NCBI RefSeq assembly: GCF_000237925.1
Contig: NC_031500.1
Span: 9,511,753-9,575,752 of the forward strand
DNA from: Schistosoma mansoni
Taxonomy: Eukaryota > Platyhelminthes > Trematoda > Strigeidida > Schistosomatidae
Direction: 5' to 3'
DNA length: 64,000 bases
Part shown: positions 36,601 through 49,400 of the stretch, in pieces
How the letters are laid out: every line of letters starts with the position of its first letter
Numbering within the stretch: position 1 is the stretch's first letter
Position numbers and translations under genes: made by a program
The notes under the pieces: model-generated
Database searches by the model: none
Told to the model about the DNA's origin: nothing
The model's input: only the letters and a program-made list of their open reading frames with translations

Positions 36601-39600
36601 CTTATTTCAAAAGCCTATTGATTGTTTGATTGCTTAAGATATATCACCTCATCTTCATAGTAGTAACGTAGACTATTGTGAAAGATATGTGTAGTTGTAA
36701 GTCTCGAGTTTTTAGACTCATCCCATTGATTTGATAGAGAATGTCAACTACATCATGAATTCTAGATGACTAAGAAATCGAGTTACTATGAGGTAACTTC
36801 AGTTGTTTAAATTATTAACAACGGTGTATCAATAGTAAGATTCATTTGAAAAAAACAACGAAAACAAAAGCAACTGTCTGTCCTTTTAGCACTTTCCTAT
36901 TTTCATCGCTAAAAGATTCACTTAATCAGTTCACTATTTTTTGTTTTTCTTATAGTTCTAAGTAAGCTTACTTGAAACTAAATATGTACTCAAAAGTCTG
37001 TCTTCATATTTTGTTTTAGATGTATGTGGCTCATTATTCAATAATTAATACAGACCAATATTCAGTCATAGATACCTTCGAAGTGTTACTTGTGTTTATT
37101 GGGATCATCGAGTGAACAATGCTGAGGTTAGACTTAGAATAGTAGGTAGTGATGACAAGTCAGTTAACGAAATAATAAATCTTCATCGACTTTGTTGGTT
37201 GAGACATGTTTACGTTATGCCCAACCGCCTACCTCAACCCGCGGCGCCCGCTGGTGTTGGACTAGGTTCGATGAGAGCTAGAAGCATCCAGTCCAAGATA
37301 TAACATCAATGAGTAAAGGCATTGTCTGTTGAACTGGTCTGTGTTGGTAGATTCAGACTACTTGCCCCAGGGCCTCGTGATTATCATAACTAATGGCTGA
37401 AAACTTTTAAGGTGGTGGGAGGTAGTTGACCTTACTGCCCAACCTGGTACACGCGATGTCAAGTCACTTAGACTAGTGGCCACATTACAACTTGCTCGAC
37501 AGAGTTCGATTAGCACTGAGAAGGAATTGGCATACATGACATTTTGTCACTTCTCAGTGATTAATCAACTTTAGATGATATGGAACAGAATCGGTCACAA
37601 TGGTCCTGATGCACTCATTTCTTCTTTTAGATCTCAAGTCTCAAAATTACTTAATACTTTGTGAATTCATTTTTCTCGAACCTTGTCTACCACTGATATT
37701 ACTATATTGATATTCGTCTTGATCATTTCAATTCTCTGTACTGGTGTAGGTGTGACAACTAGGACCGATGCACATATGTGCCAGATTCTATATTGCTTAT
37801 GACTGATGAATTGACTTGATCCAATCTACTATTATCGGTCTACAATAATGTTGTAAACAGTAATAAGTAAATATATCTCATCCGTTTTATCTATAAACTA
37901 ACGTTTTGTTCGTTAATCTCAAGTTATATTTAAAACGACATCTGGTGGTGTCGTAAATGCGCACTGTTTAGGAGTCCATTTAAATTAAGACAAAACAGTT
38001 GTTCAGTCCTTCCTAGTTGCCAACCGTTGTCCAACTAAGATCGGCTCATGATGCAAAACTATAAAAATTCAATAATCTCTACATATCTTTTCGATCAACT
38101 AAAATAGGCGATTATCTTCTGAGACACTCTCTCTTATCCTCATTTTACACTTTCTTTTTATCAGCATCTGAACAAGAACAACAAGCGTTAATAGAACTTA
38201 TCAGTAAATGTTCCTCTCGACTAGATGTCTACAATCAATTGTTAGAAGAAGAAACAACTAAACGTAACCAATTAGCTCTTCAACTACGTGCTTTTCATAG
38301 TCATTTAAACGAACGAATTTCACAAGCTAAAATTGAAGTTGATGTAAGTGTTTTGTTGTTATTGTTATTCTTAGAAAGGATTATTTTAAACTGACTTATT
38401 TTTGTTGATTTACCAAATTCTATTAACTAACTTTAAAAATAAGTAGTATAGTTTATGTACATTTGACCTAGAACAGTCACACTTTCATTTGAATCAGAGC
38501 TGCCTATAGTGAAACAGTTGAAGTAGGATTCGAACTCTAATGTAGCGCTTAGTTTTAATCATACAAACAAAGTGATAATTCACTGGATAACCGTACAATC
38601 TTTTTCTTTTCTTGTAACATATTTTTAGGCTATACTATCAGTTAAACTCGGTTATATAATTGAATATTATAGACAAATTATTTATTAACTCTTAGACAGT
38701 CACGTAGCTTATTACTATTGTTTATTACGTCAGAATGACTTATATGACTTATAATATGTTCTGATAGATGATTTGTCAGTAATTCACTAACTTTCCATCC
38801 TTTTGTCAAATGATACAGTTTCTCAGTACATCTGTGCAACTAGTATTCGTGTTCTTGCTACAAATTAATTGCCTTAGTGTAGTCAGCGAGACTATGATTT
38901 ATGGACAAACCAATCAGATTTAAGATAACACGCCTTGGATTTTGGCGCCAAATTCATCCACTCATTTGGCTAAATACCATTTTGGCATTATAGCTGATAT
39001 CAGTTCGTGATGAAAACAGTAAATCTAATTCCTAACCCTAGTGTTCAATTGTAAATCCTAATCCTAATTCCTCACACTAATATATAACTCTCATTTAACC
39101 TTAGTAAGTAGGTGGACATTCCAAGGTTATTTTAGCGCTGCTCTCAAAGGTCGTCCATAAATTATGGTCTCACCGCTTTGTCTCTCATACCCCTGTTATG
39201 AACTTCGTGAAATATGTCATAGACTATCAGTTATTCAGTCGGTCAGTCATAATCAATATAGGATCTGGTACATTATCTAACCATCAGTCCTAGTTGTTAC
39301 ATCACATCAGAACAACGAGATGACTATCAATGGAAGTGGATGTAGTAATAATAATATCAGTAATATAAAATAAATTAGGCAAAAAAATGAATTCGCGAAA
39401 TAAAATATATAAAATAATTCCGAAACTTAGAACCTGAGGAAAAACAAAGAGTGAATTGATCTACACGACTGCGATTGATTTTAGGCCATGTTACCCAATA
39501 CTATGGATTAGGGATTTTATGGATAAATAAATGGTTTACAAACTGTTATAAGAAATGTTTAGAATACCAATTAATAAATAGAATGCAATAATATTATTTA

Positions 39601-40540
39601 ACCAAGTGATAACTCCTCACAACAATGAAATCGTTGATGTGAACCCACGAATAAACTCAACTTAAATAACTAAACCACAAACTATAGAAGTAGGTCATTT
39701 ATCTAGTAAATAACACGTTTTGGTGGAAAATATTAACACGAAGATAAATATGATTAGGTTTTCATAAGCGATTGGAGGATAAAAATTTTGTCGGTCACTG
39801 ACTTTCCAATGAAATTAAGACGTGGTTATCGGGCGTTATTCTTATCCATTATATCATATTATTAACAGTATTCAAATGAAATTTCAACTACATACACTTT
39901 ATGAATAGTAAGGCAAAAAATATGTTGAAAAATTACAACCAACCAGTAGTAATCGCGTTCACTTCTATTCTAAATAGTGTCTACAAATTACCGATCACTA
40001 TATGTTGCGATTTTAGGCGGTAGGAGGTAGTCGGTATAAAACGCTCGACCAAGTTTTCGTGCTAGCCGATACCCGTTAGTAAGAAGTATCTAGAATGTAG
40101 ATATTGATTCGAATCTCACACAAAGCATCAGTTCCCTTGAAATTGCAGGTATGCCTCCATGACAAATACCAATTAGTACAAAGCTTGAGTCCAAGATTTC
40201 TTCCCCCACTACTTTGAGCCACATTACAGCGTGGTTGATGAGATTTCAGCAGTACTATAAAAAATGACTAGACAAGCGTGATATTACTCAATACTCAGTG
40301 ATTATTTTTTTAATAAAATAGTTAATCAGTTTGTTTCCTGTTCCTATTATCTACATCACTTTACATTTATTGTTGTTTATTATTCTTGCATAGGACTTGA
40401 AATCGAAATTGGATCATGGTCATTCATTAAAAAGTGAATTAAATAAACATATTTTAAATCTTCCTGATCTGCATCTTCTACCCGATATGACAAATTTTGG
40501 TTTAGATCCGTTGCCAACAGTTGGTGATCTATTCGGTTAA
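30614..40540 (+). CDS. RPRD1: RPRD1/CREPT-like CTD-interacting protein, 7 exons
   Basis: Exons: 30614-30761, 30796-30925, 31949-32102, 34016-34324, 36420-36552, 38165-38343, 40394-40540. All introns are GT-AG, the phases agree throughout (1,2,0,0,1,0), and the sum is 1200 nt, or 399 residues plus TAA. Residues 1 to about 144 form a CTD-interacting domain: LDNSQISVESTSQW near the start, HLANDVIQ at 60-67, and HLLIVWATRRVYSKSFLRQL in exon 3. Exon 4 is a polar, Ser/Asn-rich linker. Exons 5-7 give the C-terminal coiled coil, and the end (LLPDMTNFGLDPLPTVGDLFG) closely resembles the vertebrate RPRD1 end. In other animals RPRD1A/B dimerise through this coil, bind phosphorylated RNA polymerase II CTD and recruit phosphatase. 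The protein is longer than human RPRD1 (about 312-326 residues), mainly in the linker. Intron 1 is only 34 bases, typical of small schistosome introns; the others carry repeats. RPRD1A and RPRD1B cannot be separated here. Confidence 0.93.
35735..36155 (-). repeat. dispersed repeat R in RPRD1 intron 4
   Basis: On the minus strand it ends in TTTGTACCAATGTTTATGTTTAAATAAATAAA, an (AAAT)n-type tail. Upstream lie AGGTTGCTCCACTGCTTTGTGGAT and CCCTAAGGGAACCACCTGTTTCGG. Same family as 45755, 48940 and 56085. Confidence 0.75.
37105..37840 (+). mobile_element. LINE 3' fragment in RPRD1 intron 5
   Basis: Same family as 43690 but more decayed: NNAEVRLRIVGSDDKSVNE, INLHRLCWLRHVYVMP, then frame changes. 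The 3' UTR with ACCGATGCACATATGTGCC lies near 37765. Confidence 0.75.
38872..39085. repeat. dispersed repeat D in RPRD1 intron 6
   Basis: An independent copy outside the segmental duplication: GGCGCCAAATTCATCCA, then GCTGATATCAGTTCGTGATG and CCTAACCCTAGTGTTCAATTG. It shows that D is a real genome-wide repeat. Confidence 0.65.
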
Positions 40541-40879
40541 ATTTGTAGTCTATCTTCCTTCTTGACTTTTTTACGTATATCAGTCCAATGTATAAAGCTT
40601 AACATTTTGTAAATATAAATTTTACTTCCAGTAATATGAATTATGCTTTCCCACCGAGTTTATATCATATAATGTATTATCTGTGTATATCTGTTCACAT
40701 GTTCAGCTCCTCTTCAATTCCCTTCACGTGTATGTATGATTGAATGAATGAATGTGTGTATGAAACAGTTTATTTAAGCTGTGAAATATTGTTTCATTGA
40801 TGATTTCTTTTCTTCCAACAGAGAAATGTATTTAAGACTTTCTTTATTATTTCACGGGTTCCACTTGACAACTCAGTTT

Positions 40880-40885
40880 AATAAA
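40880..40885 (+). promoter_or_regulatory. polyadenylation signal, RPRD1-like gene
   Basis: AATAAA lies 340 bases after the stop codon of the RPRD1-like gene. The intervening 3' UTR is AT-rich and open. It is the best canonical signal in the first 400 bases, though a shorter UTR using a variant signal is possible. Confidence 0.45.
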
Positions 40886-42117
40886 GTAAAAGTCTACTTT
40901 TAAATAACTTTACCAGTATTGTGTAACTTTGATTATTACCGAATACAAATTATAATTAAAAAGAGCTATCACTGGTTTTCAGTTTTTTCTGAAAACATTA
41001 GATAAGATTTTTGGTTGAAATGGGAAAAAAAATTTAAGGGTAAGTACATTACGCTGGTTTTCTATATAGAGTTCCCTAAACTGTGAAATTCTAAATCCTA
41101 CACCAATGACTTTAACTTCTGAACATTGACTGATTAGGATTTCAGTTTACGGCTTACTACTGGTTTAAATTAAAATCCGTCGGCAACTAAATTCTGTGAT
41201 AAAAGTATACTATACTGACTACTTTGGACAAATTTTCACTCAATGAAGAAACACTGACTAGTTATAAAACAATTAACGATACACAGCAATAAAATAACAG
41301 AGGAGTAATAAGTTAAATCTGAATAATTAACCCTCACATGTCAAATTATCCCGTTTAGTGAAGTAAATAGGTCAAGTATTCACATGTAAATACAAATTAG
41401 GAGTGGGGCTAGTGTTATCCCTCCTTAGAGTTTTCGTCACTAACTGACATCAGCGATAATGCAAAATCGTTAGTGTTAGGTATTATGAGTTTAGCTGGAG
41501 TTCTGAGACTGGTTTACAAATTTGGGTTGAGGTTTTCTTCACGAACTAACATCAGATATGAGGTAACCTTTTATCAACCTTCTGTTTATAAACCTAGTAA
41601 ACTTAGAGTTGATAGTTAAAATAAGGTTTAGTGGGTGAGAACACTATCTAGCACCACAAAGCACTCTTGACTACGCATCGAACCATAAAAATTATCTTAA
41701 CACACAATCTGTCCTAGAAATAGGTACATTTTTCGTAGTTTAGCTTGAGCATCATCAGTTCACTTTTAGGTTGCATAATAGATATTTTTGTTAATTTTAA
41801 GGACCAAATATTGCCAATACGTTTTACTTTACTCATAATAACACACAAGTTATCTATCATCGTACTTTAAATTTCGCGCAAAATACATGAGGCCTTATCT
41901 TAATTTTGATTAGTTAGCTCAAGACCATCAGTGTATTATGTTTTCACTAATTCTGCCCATTGATGAGCAATGTCAACCAAATTGCAACTTCAAAAGGTCA
42001 GAAAATACTAATCTCAACACCAAGTAATTAGGTATTAGTAAACTTGAATGTTTCCTGATAATTGTGGAATTTTATTGCTTGCACCACAAACCAGCTTTAG
42101 CTAAGACAACCAATAGG

Positions 42118-42260
42118 ATCTATGACTCACTAGATAACCGCTTCGTTCCAGTATACCACTTGAGCAGTGGACATCTACGATCCCGCAAGGGATCAAACCC
42201 AGAATCTCCCGATCTAACAGCGAGCGCTTAACCTTTAGATAATCGTGAGTCGATTAATGT
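42118..42260 (-). repeat. degenerate tRNA-type SINE
   Basis: On the minus strand it has AAAGGTTAAGCGCTCGC (box A side), GGGTTTGATCCC (box B), then GATCGTAGATGTCCACTGCTCAAG and GGAACGAAGCGG. The order is that of the first SINE, but the hammerhead bases are lost. It lies in the gap between the two host genes. Confidence 0.7.
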
Positions 42261-43164
42261 TAATAACTGTTTTATCCTTAAACTCAGTATCGTTTACTCA
42301 CAAACACTTTTTAAGTGACCTTCAAACGTAACATGTTATCTATAAACCGAATAACAAAAATTCCACCACCTTCTGGAGTCGATACCAAGAAGTTCTGTTT
42401 GTAGTAACACAAATAGTTTCTGAAACTTTGTAATATGTTAAGATTATTGACTTTTGGAAACTGACTTGCCATAACGTATTAGCCTCCATTTCCTGAGTTC
42501 GCTCTTGTCAATGTTCTAAAACTTGCAGAATCCACTTAGTTAAATGATAAATAACTTTGTGACTTGAAGATAATCAGATCTCAAAATGAAATCAACCTAC
42601 TTTGTCATTGATTTCATTGGCTAAACTGACAATAATAAAATATATACTTTTTGAATTGCCATTTCTGTCCGAAACTTGTACCCCCTATATGTATGATTAT
42701 AATCTATCTATCTGTAGTTGTTATAACCTGTGATACTAATCGCTATCACGCGTTAAATCCATCAATTGGAATCCCGACTATAATTTCCCCTATCTTGTTT
42801 CTACTATTTCATTTATAACCTGGCGTCCTAGACTCTACCAATAACACTTCTGATCTTAACTATTAACCTTGAGTCGACAAGCTAAACTCCTATGAGCCCA
42901 ATATTCCAAAGCTTTTCTCTATGCCGTGCTTTGAGTTCAAAAAGTCAACAGCTAACTTATTCAATTCTGACCCAAGACTCATACAATAATATACTTGAGT
43001 TGACTGACCATGTAGAGCACACCAACTTTAAAATCATGTCCCACACCAGTATCCATCAATTTTTTCCTCTGTTGTCCTGCCATTTCCGAATACTCGAATT
43101 AACATATCGAAAGATTTTATTTTGATTTGTATTCAGTCCAATGATGACATTATTCATCTGAAAT

Positions 43165-43330
43165 TAAATAAATGTAGGACGGTAGCTAAGACATTCCACC
43201 TTCAGCCACTAAGTCTCCAGTTCGAACCTCGTCTTTGGTCTATTCAGCTGGCTCGTCTCACTAGCCTTCATATTTGAAGTTTGACTCGAAGCCGAATATT
43301 AGAATCTGCACCCGGCAGTAAGTTAATGCT
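43165..43330 (+). repeat. possible SINE-like remnant
   Basis: Contains a box-B-like CAGTTCGAACCTC and then CTGGCTCGTCTCACTAGCC, in the gap before RPAIN. It does not carry the hammerhead section; the family is not recognised. Confidence 0.3.
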
Positions 43331-43474
43331 AAAATAAATTCTGTTCATCCTTTATACATGGTTGATATACTTTTCTATTGTTGTTAAAGAATTTTCCTAA
43401 TAATTTAAATTTTCTAATCATATTACTTAAAAAGTAGACAACAATTTTTGGTACATGATTCCCACTGGTCTAAA

Positions 43475-46400
43475 ATGAATAAACACAAAGAACTGTATGC
43501 AAAACATTTTCAACATAAAGAAAACGAGTGGAAAGATTTACTACACAAAGTATGTTGTGTTCTTCTCTATAGCAAAGTTTTCATGATTATGTCTTGGTAA
43601 TGTTTGAATATGCTGTCAATCTACATGGTTACTTCTGTTGTTATTTTTTTCATAATTACCATTATCTCATATGGTTAACACTAATGATAACGAAATTTAT
43701 CACTACAGTATGGTAATTACCAATGTCCAACTCTCCCATGTAACTAATAGTGAGGTTAGACGCAGGGTATTTGGGAATGATGGTAAATCAGTTAATGAGG
43801 TTGTGAATCCTCATCGACTGAGATGGCTGAGTCACGTGTTACGTATGCCTAAACACCGATTAGCACGGCGTGCAATGCTGACTAGTGTTGGAGACGGTTG
43901 GAAGAAAGTTGGGGGCGGCCAAACCAAAATGTGGCATCAGTCCTTAAAGTCACTAACTCCTAGTCTTTGCCATTTTGGTAGATGCAAACTGCTTGGTTGT
44001 GGTCCGCGTGACTATCGTAACCAATGGCTAGAGACTCTAGATGACATGGCTCAGAATCAATCACAATGGCGTAGTTGTATACACTCTTTGTCTCTTCCCT
44101 TAAACCGTGAGATTAAAATTGCTTTATATCTTTCTACGAACTAATTCTTTTTTGTATTATATCATTATACACAATCATTCTTTTATATATTACTACCGTT
44201 GAAGTAACTACTTCTATGAATTCGATGTTCATCTCGTTGTGCTAATAAGGTAGGGCAACCTGAACCGATGCATATATGTGCCTGGTCCTACGTTGTAGGT
44301 GACTGACCAGCTCTACAGTACTTATTATCAGGCTAAGCTAACCCGATACCGTATGTATTGGTTGTCTTTGAACAATCAGTATCGTTATAACATTGGGAAA
44401 TAATCTAATCTTTGCAGAACTAGTTGTAACCTTAAGAGCCCAATGGTATGTAGTATTTCAACACTTAGTATTGTCATATTTTATCTTTTTTTCTGGTGTT
44501 CCATAAGTTCCTTCAGTATATCAAATACACTTCCTAGATGTTGGTCATTTAGAAAAATCTGAAAGCCTAAGCCTCTCCAGTCCGTAAAAACATTTTTCAG
44601 GAATAAAAGTCATTCTCTGTAACAAACAATTGTTAATCTGTTAACTATCAACACATTCAGTTCTGATAATTGACTTCTGCTCTAGTATTAACCATCATAG
44701 TTTCTTGATAAATATTAAATTGTGAATAGAACTGAGAATATACTGATAACCCTATCGATATGTAACTCATTGTAATCACTAGTTAACTAACAACTATTCT
44801 AAAGACTGTTAGTATCAGAATATAATGGCTTCCGCAGTTAATTCGTCAGATGATCTACAATGATATTTATTTTTTAAAAAACTTATTTATAAATTATCAG
44901 ATTTATTTTCTTATAATATTACTCCCCATTGCCTCTTATTGTGTCTTTTCATGACTACCATTTACAATACAAGCGTTTTATGGAATCAATGAAATTGAAA
45001 CGTGCACATTTTATCGATCACCTTCGAAACATATACAATTCAGAACCAGACAATTTAACCGATCAACTACTTCTTCAAGAGAAAAGAGAACTTTTAAAAA
45101 GTTTGGTCTCAGGTAGTGAAGTATGTAGTGTATTTATCTATTTGTATTTATATTCCATTATATGGTTAACACTATCTATCAGTTAACGAAAAGGTGATAA
45201 CACTCTTATATCATTGTTGATTTCAAATTTATCTTTTTTGTTATCTACCATCAAATATTATGCAACTTATTTACCAAATAGAGATGTAAGATTTTTATAG
45301 TTTACATCATCGACTAACCGTAGTTAGATAATCATTAAGATGCATCAGACAACCGTTTCGTCCCAGTGTAGATCACTTTGGCAGTGTTCATCGACAATTC
45401 ACTAAGCATTATACCCAGGAAACTGTAGGTCTTGTACTGAACACTAAAATTCAATCTGCTGAATCGATACCCATTGATTTGCATTCACAAGTTAAATCAA
45501 CTCCCGGTATTACATACTGATCTTCCTATGTCGTTAGTGAATAACTACTTCACTCCCCACATAACTCCACTTATCACGGATTCTAACCAGAACTCCGAGT
45601 ATTGCGTCAATCCGTGACATAAACTTTAAAACCGTTCAATTTGTACTTGACATCATGTACCGATTGCCGATTACTTGCAATCACTAATACACTAGTCTAA
45701 AGCTCAACTTTATTGGTTGTTAGAGAACCTTCTCGTTCATATCATTCATAGTTGATGGACACGGAGGACACGGAGGGTCCACCTAGGGGAGTTGGAAAAC
45801 CCTGATTCCAAACCAATGGTGCACATGGGCTCCAGTATCCTTGATGGAACGAATGGCGGACGAACCTGTCATTGGTCAACGGCTACCATGGGACTGCATC
45901 TCCTCACGATGCTCCACTGCCTTGTGGATCAGACCTTTTGGTCAAAGGCTCGGGGTGTGGCCCCCTAAGAAAACCACCTGCTTCGGTTTGGGCACCCGGG
46001 CAGTATCACAGCCCACACACACAAATAGTGTGGCGCATATGTACCTGGTGCCCTTTTGTACCAATATATATGTGTTTAAATAAATAAATAAAATAAATAG
46101 TTGATAAACAATACATAGTCATGATATTTTGTTTGCATCTTATTTCTATGAAGGTGATAGTTTTATTGCATTATCACTGAATATATATATATATATATAT
46201 ATCAGATTCTACATTTAACAGTCGTTCCTTTCTTTCTCTCTTTCCTTCTGTCGTTAAAAATCTTCCTCGCCTCCTCCCACACTTTACAGGCGGAACAATT
46301 AGATCTGGATAGTTTAATCTTACTACAAGACAGAGTTCTTGATGAATTATCTGTTGGTTAGTGAAACTGTTGCTTTTCATTAAATACTTCTTGTATTTTT

Positions 46401-49400
46401 ACTATTTTCTCCGTATTTCCAAACTACATTTGATTCGTATTATGTTTTCATGAATATTAATCCGATTATGAGATAGATAGTGGAGAATAGTAACTCTAGT
46501 GTGCTGTTTTAATGCAGTTTCTTTCTTTGAACTTGTTATTTTTATTGCGAAATTTTGAATGTCCTTCTGGACAACGTCATCAGCACAAAATTCAGGCAGT
46601 TGCGTAGAAAGTGTGGTTGTTCTTATTTATTAATCTATTTTAGCGTACGTACGTCCCGATTTAATTGTCTCTATATAGTTATAAAGTTTTTTCATAAGTC
46701 AAATAGTAGCTAACAGTAGAATTCAGAATGCACTTTTTGCCCAGTTGCACGAATTAGATACTATCAGGGCTCAGTAGCTCAGTGGAGATAAAACATATAT
46801 GTTTGAAGAGGAAGGTAGTAAGCTCGAGTCCAAATTCAGACAACACAGATACAGGTGAGTCCAGGGTGGGACGAAACGTGCCTCCTAGATTCCATGACTG
46901 CCAATATCCAACCTCATTAAAGACTTCGATGTCTGTTTACAATGTTAGTGATCTATCGTTGTATATATAACTGCCAAAAAAATATGTTGCGATAGATGGC
47001 AGTATCGCTTAAAACGAACAGCGGTTCGTCGAATAGACCACTTTGGAAATAACAATAGTAACATGTAGTAATCCTCGACAAATTCTCAAATTGAATACAA
47101 AAAAGATCATATAGCTTTTGTCAGCCTACGTCACTTGTGATATTGGTCAGATATCAAGAAACGAGTACAACACTGAGTGGCATTTTGTTTCACGTTAATT
47201 TGTGACTGCGCGCTACCCGTTTTCAAATGAAAAAATATTCATAGGTTTATCTAAATCCATTATAGATGCCCTTGAAGTTTATAGTCGACTGATCACACTG
47301 AGTAATAAGTGATCAATGCTATGTATGTTTTTCTAGTTCTTTTTAATGCTGATCGAATTCTATCAGTCAAAGTACAATGTGCTGGCCACTAGTCTGCATG
47401 ACTCGAAATCGTGTATACTATGCTGAAATAGTAAGTGGTAGTCGGAAGTCGCTGGGAAACCTTGAACCTAGGCTTTTTGCTAATCGACTTGTCAGTAGTT
47501 CGTCCCTGCAGTCTTCAGAGAACTGATGTGTTCCCTATGAGATTCGTATTCCTGTCTCCCTACTTCACAGTTTGAGATGTTTCCACTAAGCTGTTTAGGC
47601 CTCCAGCTGGCCATTGAAAAATACATCAGTTACACATATCTTAATTCTTGATGAGTAAATTACAACCTGACTTTAGAGTTAAATGTTAATTCGTTTGACT
47701 GTACGTTATTCATGGAATACATTACATTTTATGACTGTCTTATTAGAAATTGAGGAATATTTCAATCCAGAATTTTGGAATGCTACAAATAGTAATAATA
47801 ATGGTGCAAATCAATTTCATTCGCCTGATGAATCTAACAGTGAACATGTTCTTTGTCCTTTATGTCGAATGTAAGTTGTAATATATGCAAATTAAATGTT
47901 ATTCGAATTCAGTTTTTCCTCTCTGTTTGGTTAATTAACTTGACCTTGGGTGGATGCATACGATAACGACTGATGATATTTAACAACATTAATAGATAAT
48001 TAATGTGATTTACCGGTTATATTCGTCATAGATATTAATCCCTTTCAGGTAAAGCATATTAGTCAACTAAAATAATGTCACTTCAAGAGATTTCTTAGAC
48101 TTCTAGTAATAAGTGGTGATTTGTGGAGTCTAGGCACGTTGAGAGTGATAAAGTTGTCTGATGATATTAGGTGATCGTTGCGTTGTATACCGGATAGATC
48201 GAAGTAGAAACTGTGCCAATAAACCCCTACTTAGCCCATCTAGCCAATGAGTTCTAAATAGGAAGAAACTTCCATACTAAACTCCACTGTTACTACTATC
48301 CACCTATTCTGTAAAAACTTTTGAAAGAAATGGATGCAAGTGTATACCAACAAAGATTGATCAAAATCCAGTCCTGAATATCAACAACGGAATAATTTAA
48401 ATGCCTCATTCCAGCTTCAAACAAACACAGCTAACTAACTGGTAATGTAAAACCAGAGGATTTTTTGATATACTGGCGATGAATTATAATCTTGAATATC
48501 CAGCTGTTGGAAACCATTATACTCACTAGGATATTGGAAAGATTGACAACTTAGTCTTAGAGATCCTATGGCGTTTTTATTTTATCTACATACAACCTAA
48601 TTAGTTGGAAAAAAATTACCAAAATGAAATTAATCTGAAAGTCTTTAATTTCAGTCCGGCATTGTATCTCCCTAATTCTTTTCTAGACTTACTAATTTAA
48701 TTTGAACATCACTGCTAATCCATCATTCTTCTTTTCTGTTTCTAGTGGCTATTTATCTATGAATAGTACAATTCTCACTTGTTCTTCATGCAGTTTAAAT
48801 CTAGATACTCAAGTGAGTACACTGTTGTATGTTTATATTTTTTTATTATTAAATACTATATTGTTTTTTTATAAAAAGTTTGAAGATAATTGTCGCATCA
48901 TGATTCCTCACTCTGTTAGAACCGGTTTTGACAACTTAGAAGAGTGATTACAGAGGCTAAAGGACAACGTCTTGAGGCTTGTCACTCAAGTCCTTTGTGC
49001 AAGTAGTTCCTGATGTGTCAGCTTCGTATATGACCCCAAATGCCCTGGCACGGTCGAGAGTGGAAAGAGTCCGCTCTCCCTCTCGAAATGCTCTCATATG
49101 GCCACGCGTATATAGCCTCTGTCAGGGAAGTCCTACTCACTGCCTTCTCGTGGCATTATTGTTGTTTACAAAATTGAAAGGATTAAAAGCGAATGTCCGG
49201 CGATTTAACCGGGTTGGTGGACACGGTAAGTCCATCTAGGGGAGTTGGAAAACCCTGATTTCAAACCAATGGTGCGCATGAGCTCCGATATCCTGAGGGA
49301 ACAAATGGTGTATGAACCAATCGTCGGTCACTGGCTAACATGGGACTGTATCTCCTCACGATGCTCCACCGCCTTGTGGATCAGGCCTTTAGGTCAAAGG

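Larger units (their letters stand above)
40886..43474. other. intergenic region between the RPRD1-like gene and RPAIN
   Basis: Holds a minus-strand SINE at 42118, a possible SINE-like piece at 43165 and diverged matches to repeat D near 41430-41570. The RPAIN promoter should lie in the last few hundred bases, but no clear core element is seen. Confidence 0.6.

Noticed and set aside
43671-44144. A 157-residue open frame between RPAIN exons 1 and 2
   Set aside because: It is the C-terminal tail of a LINE reverse transcriptase (HRLRWLSHVLRMP), also found decayed at 37105, not a host exon.
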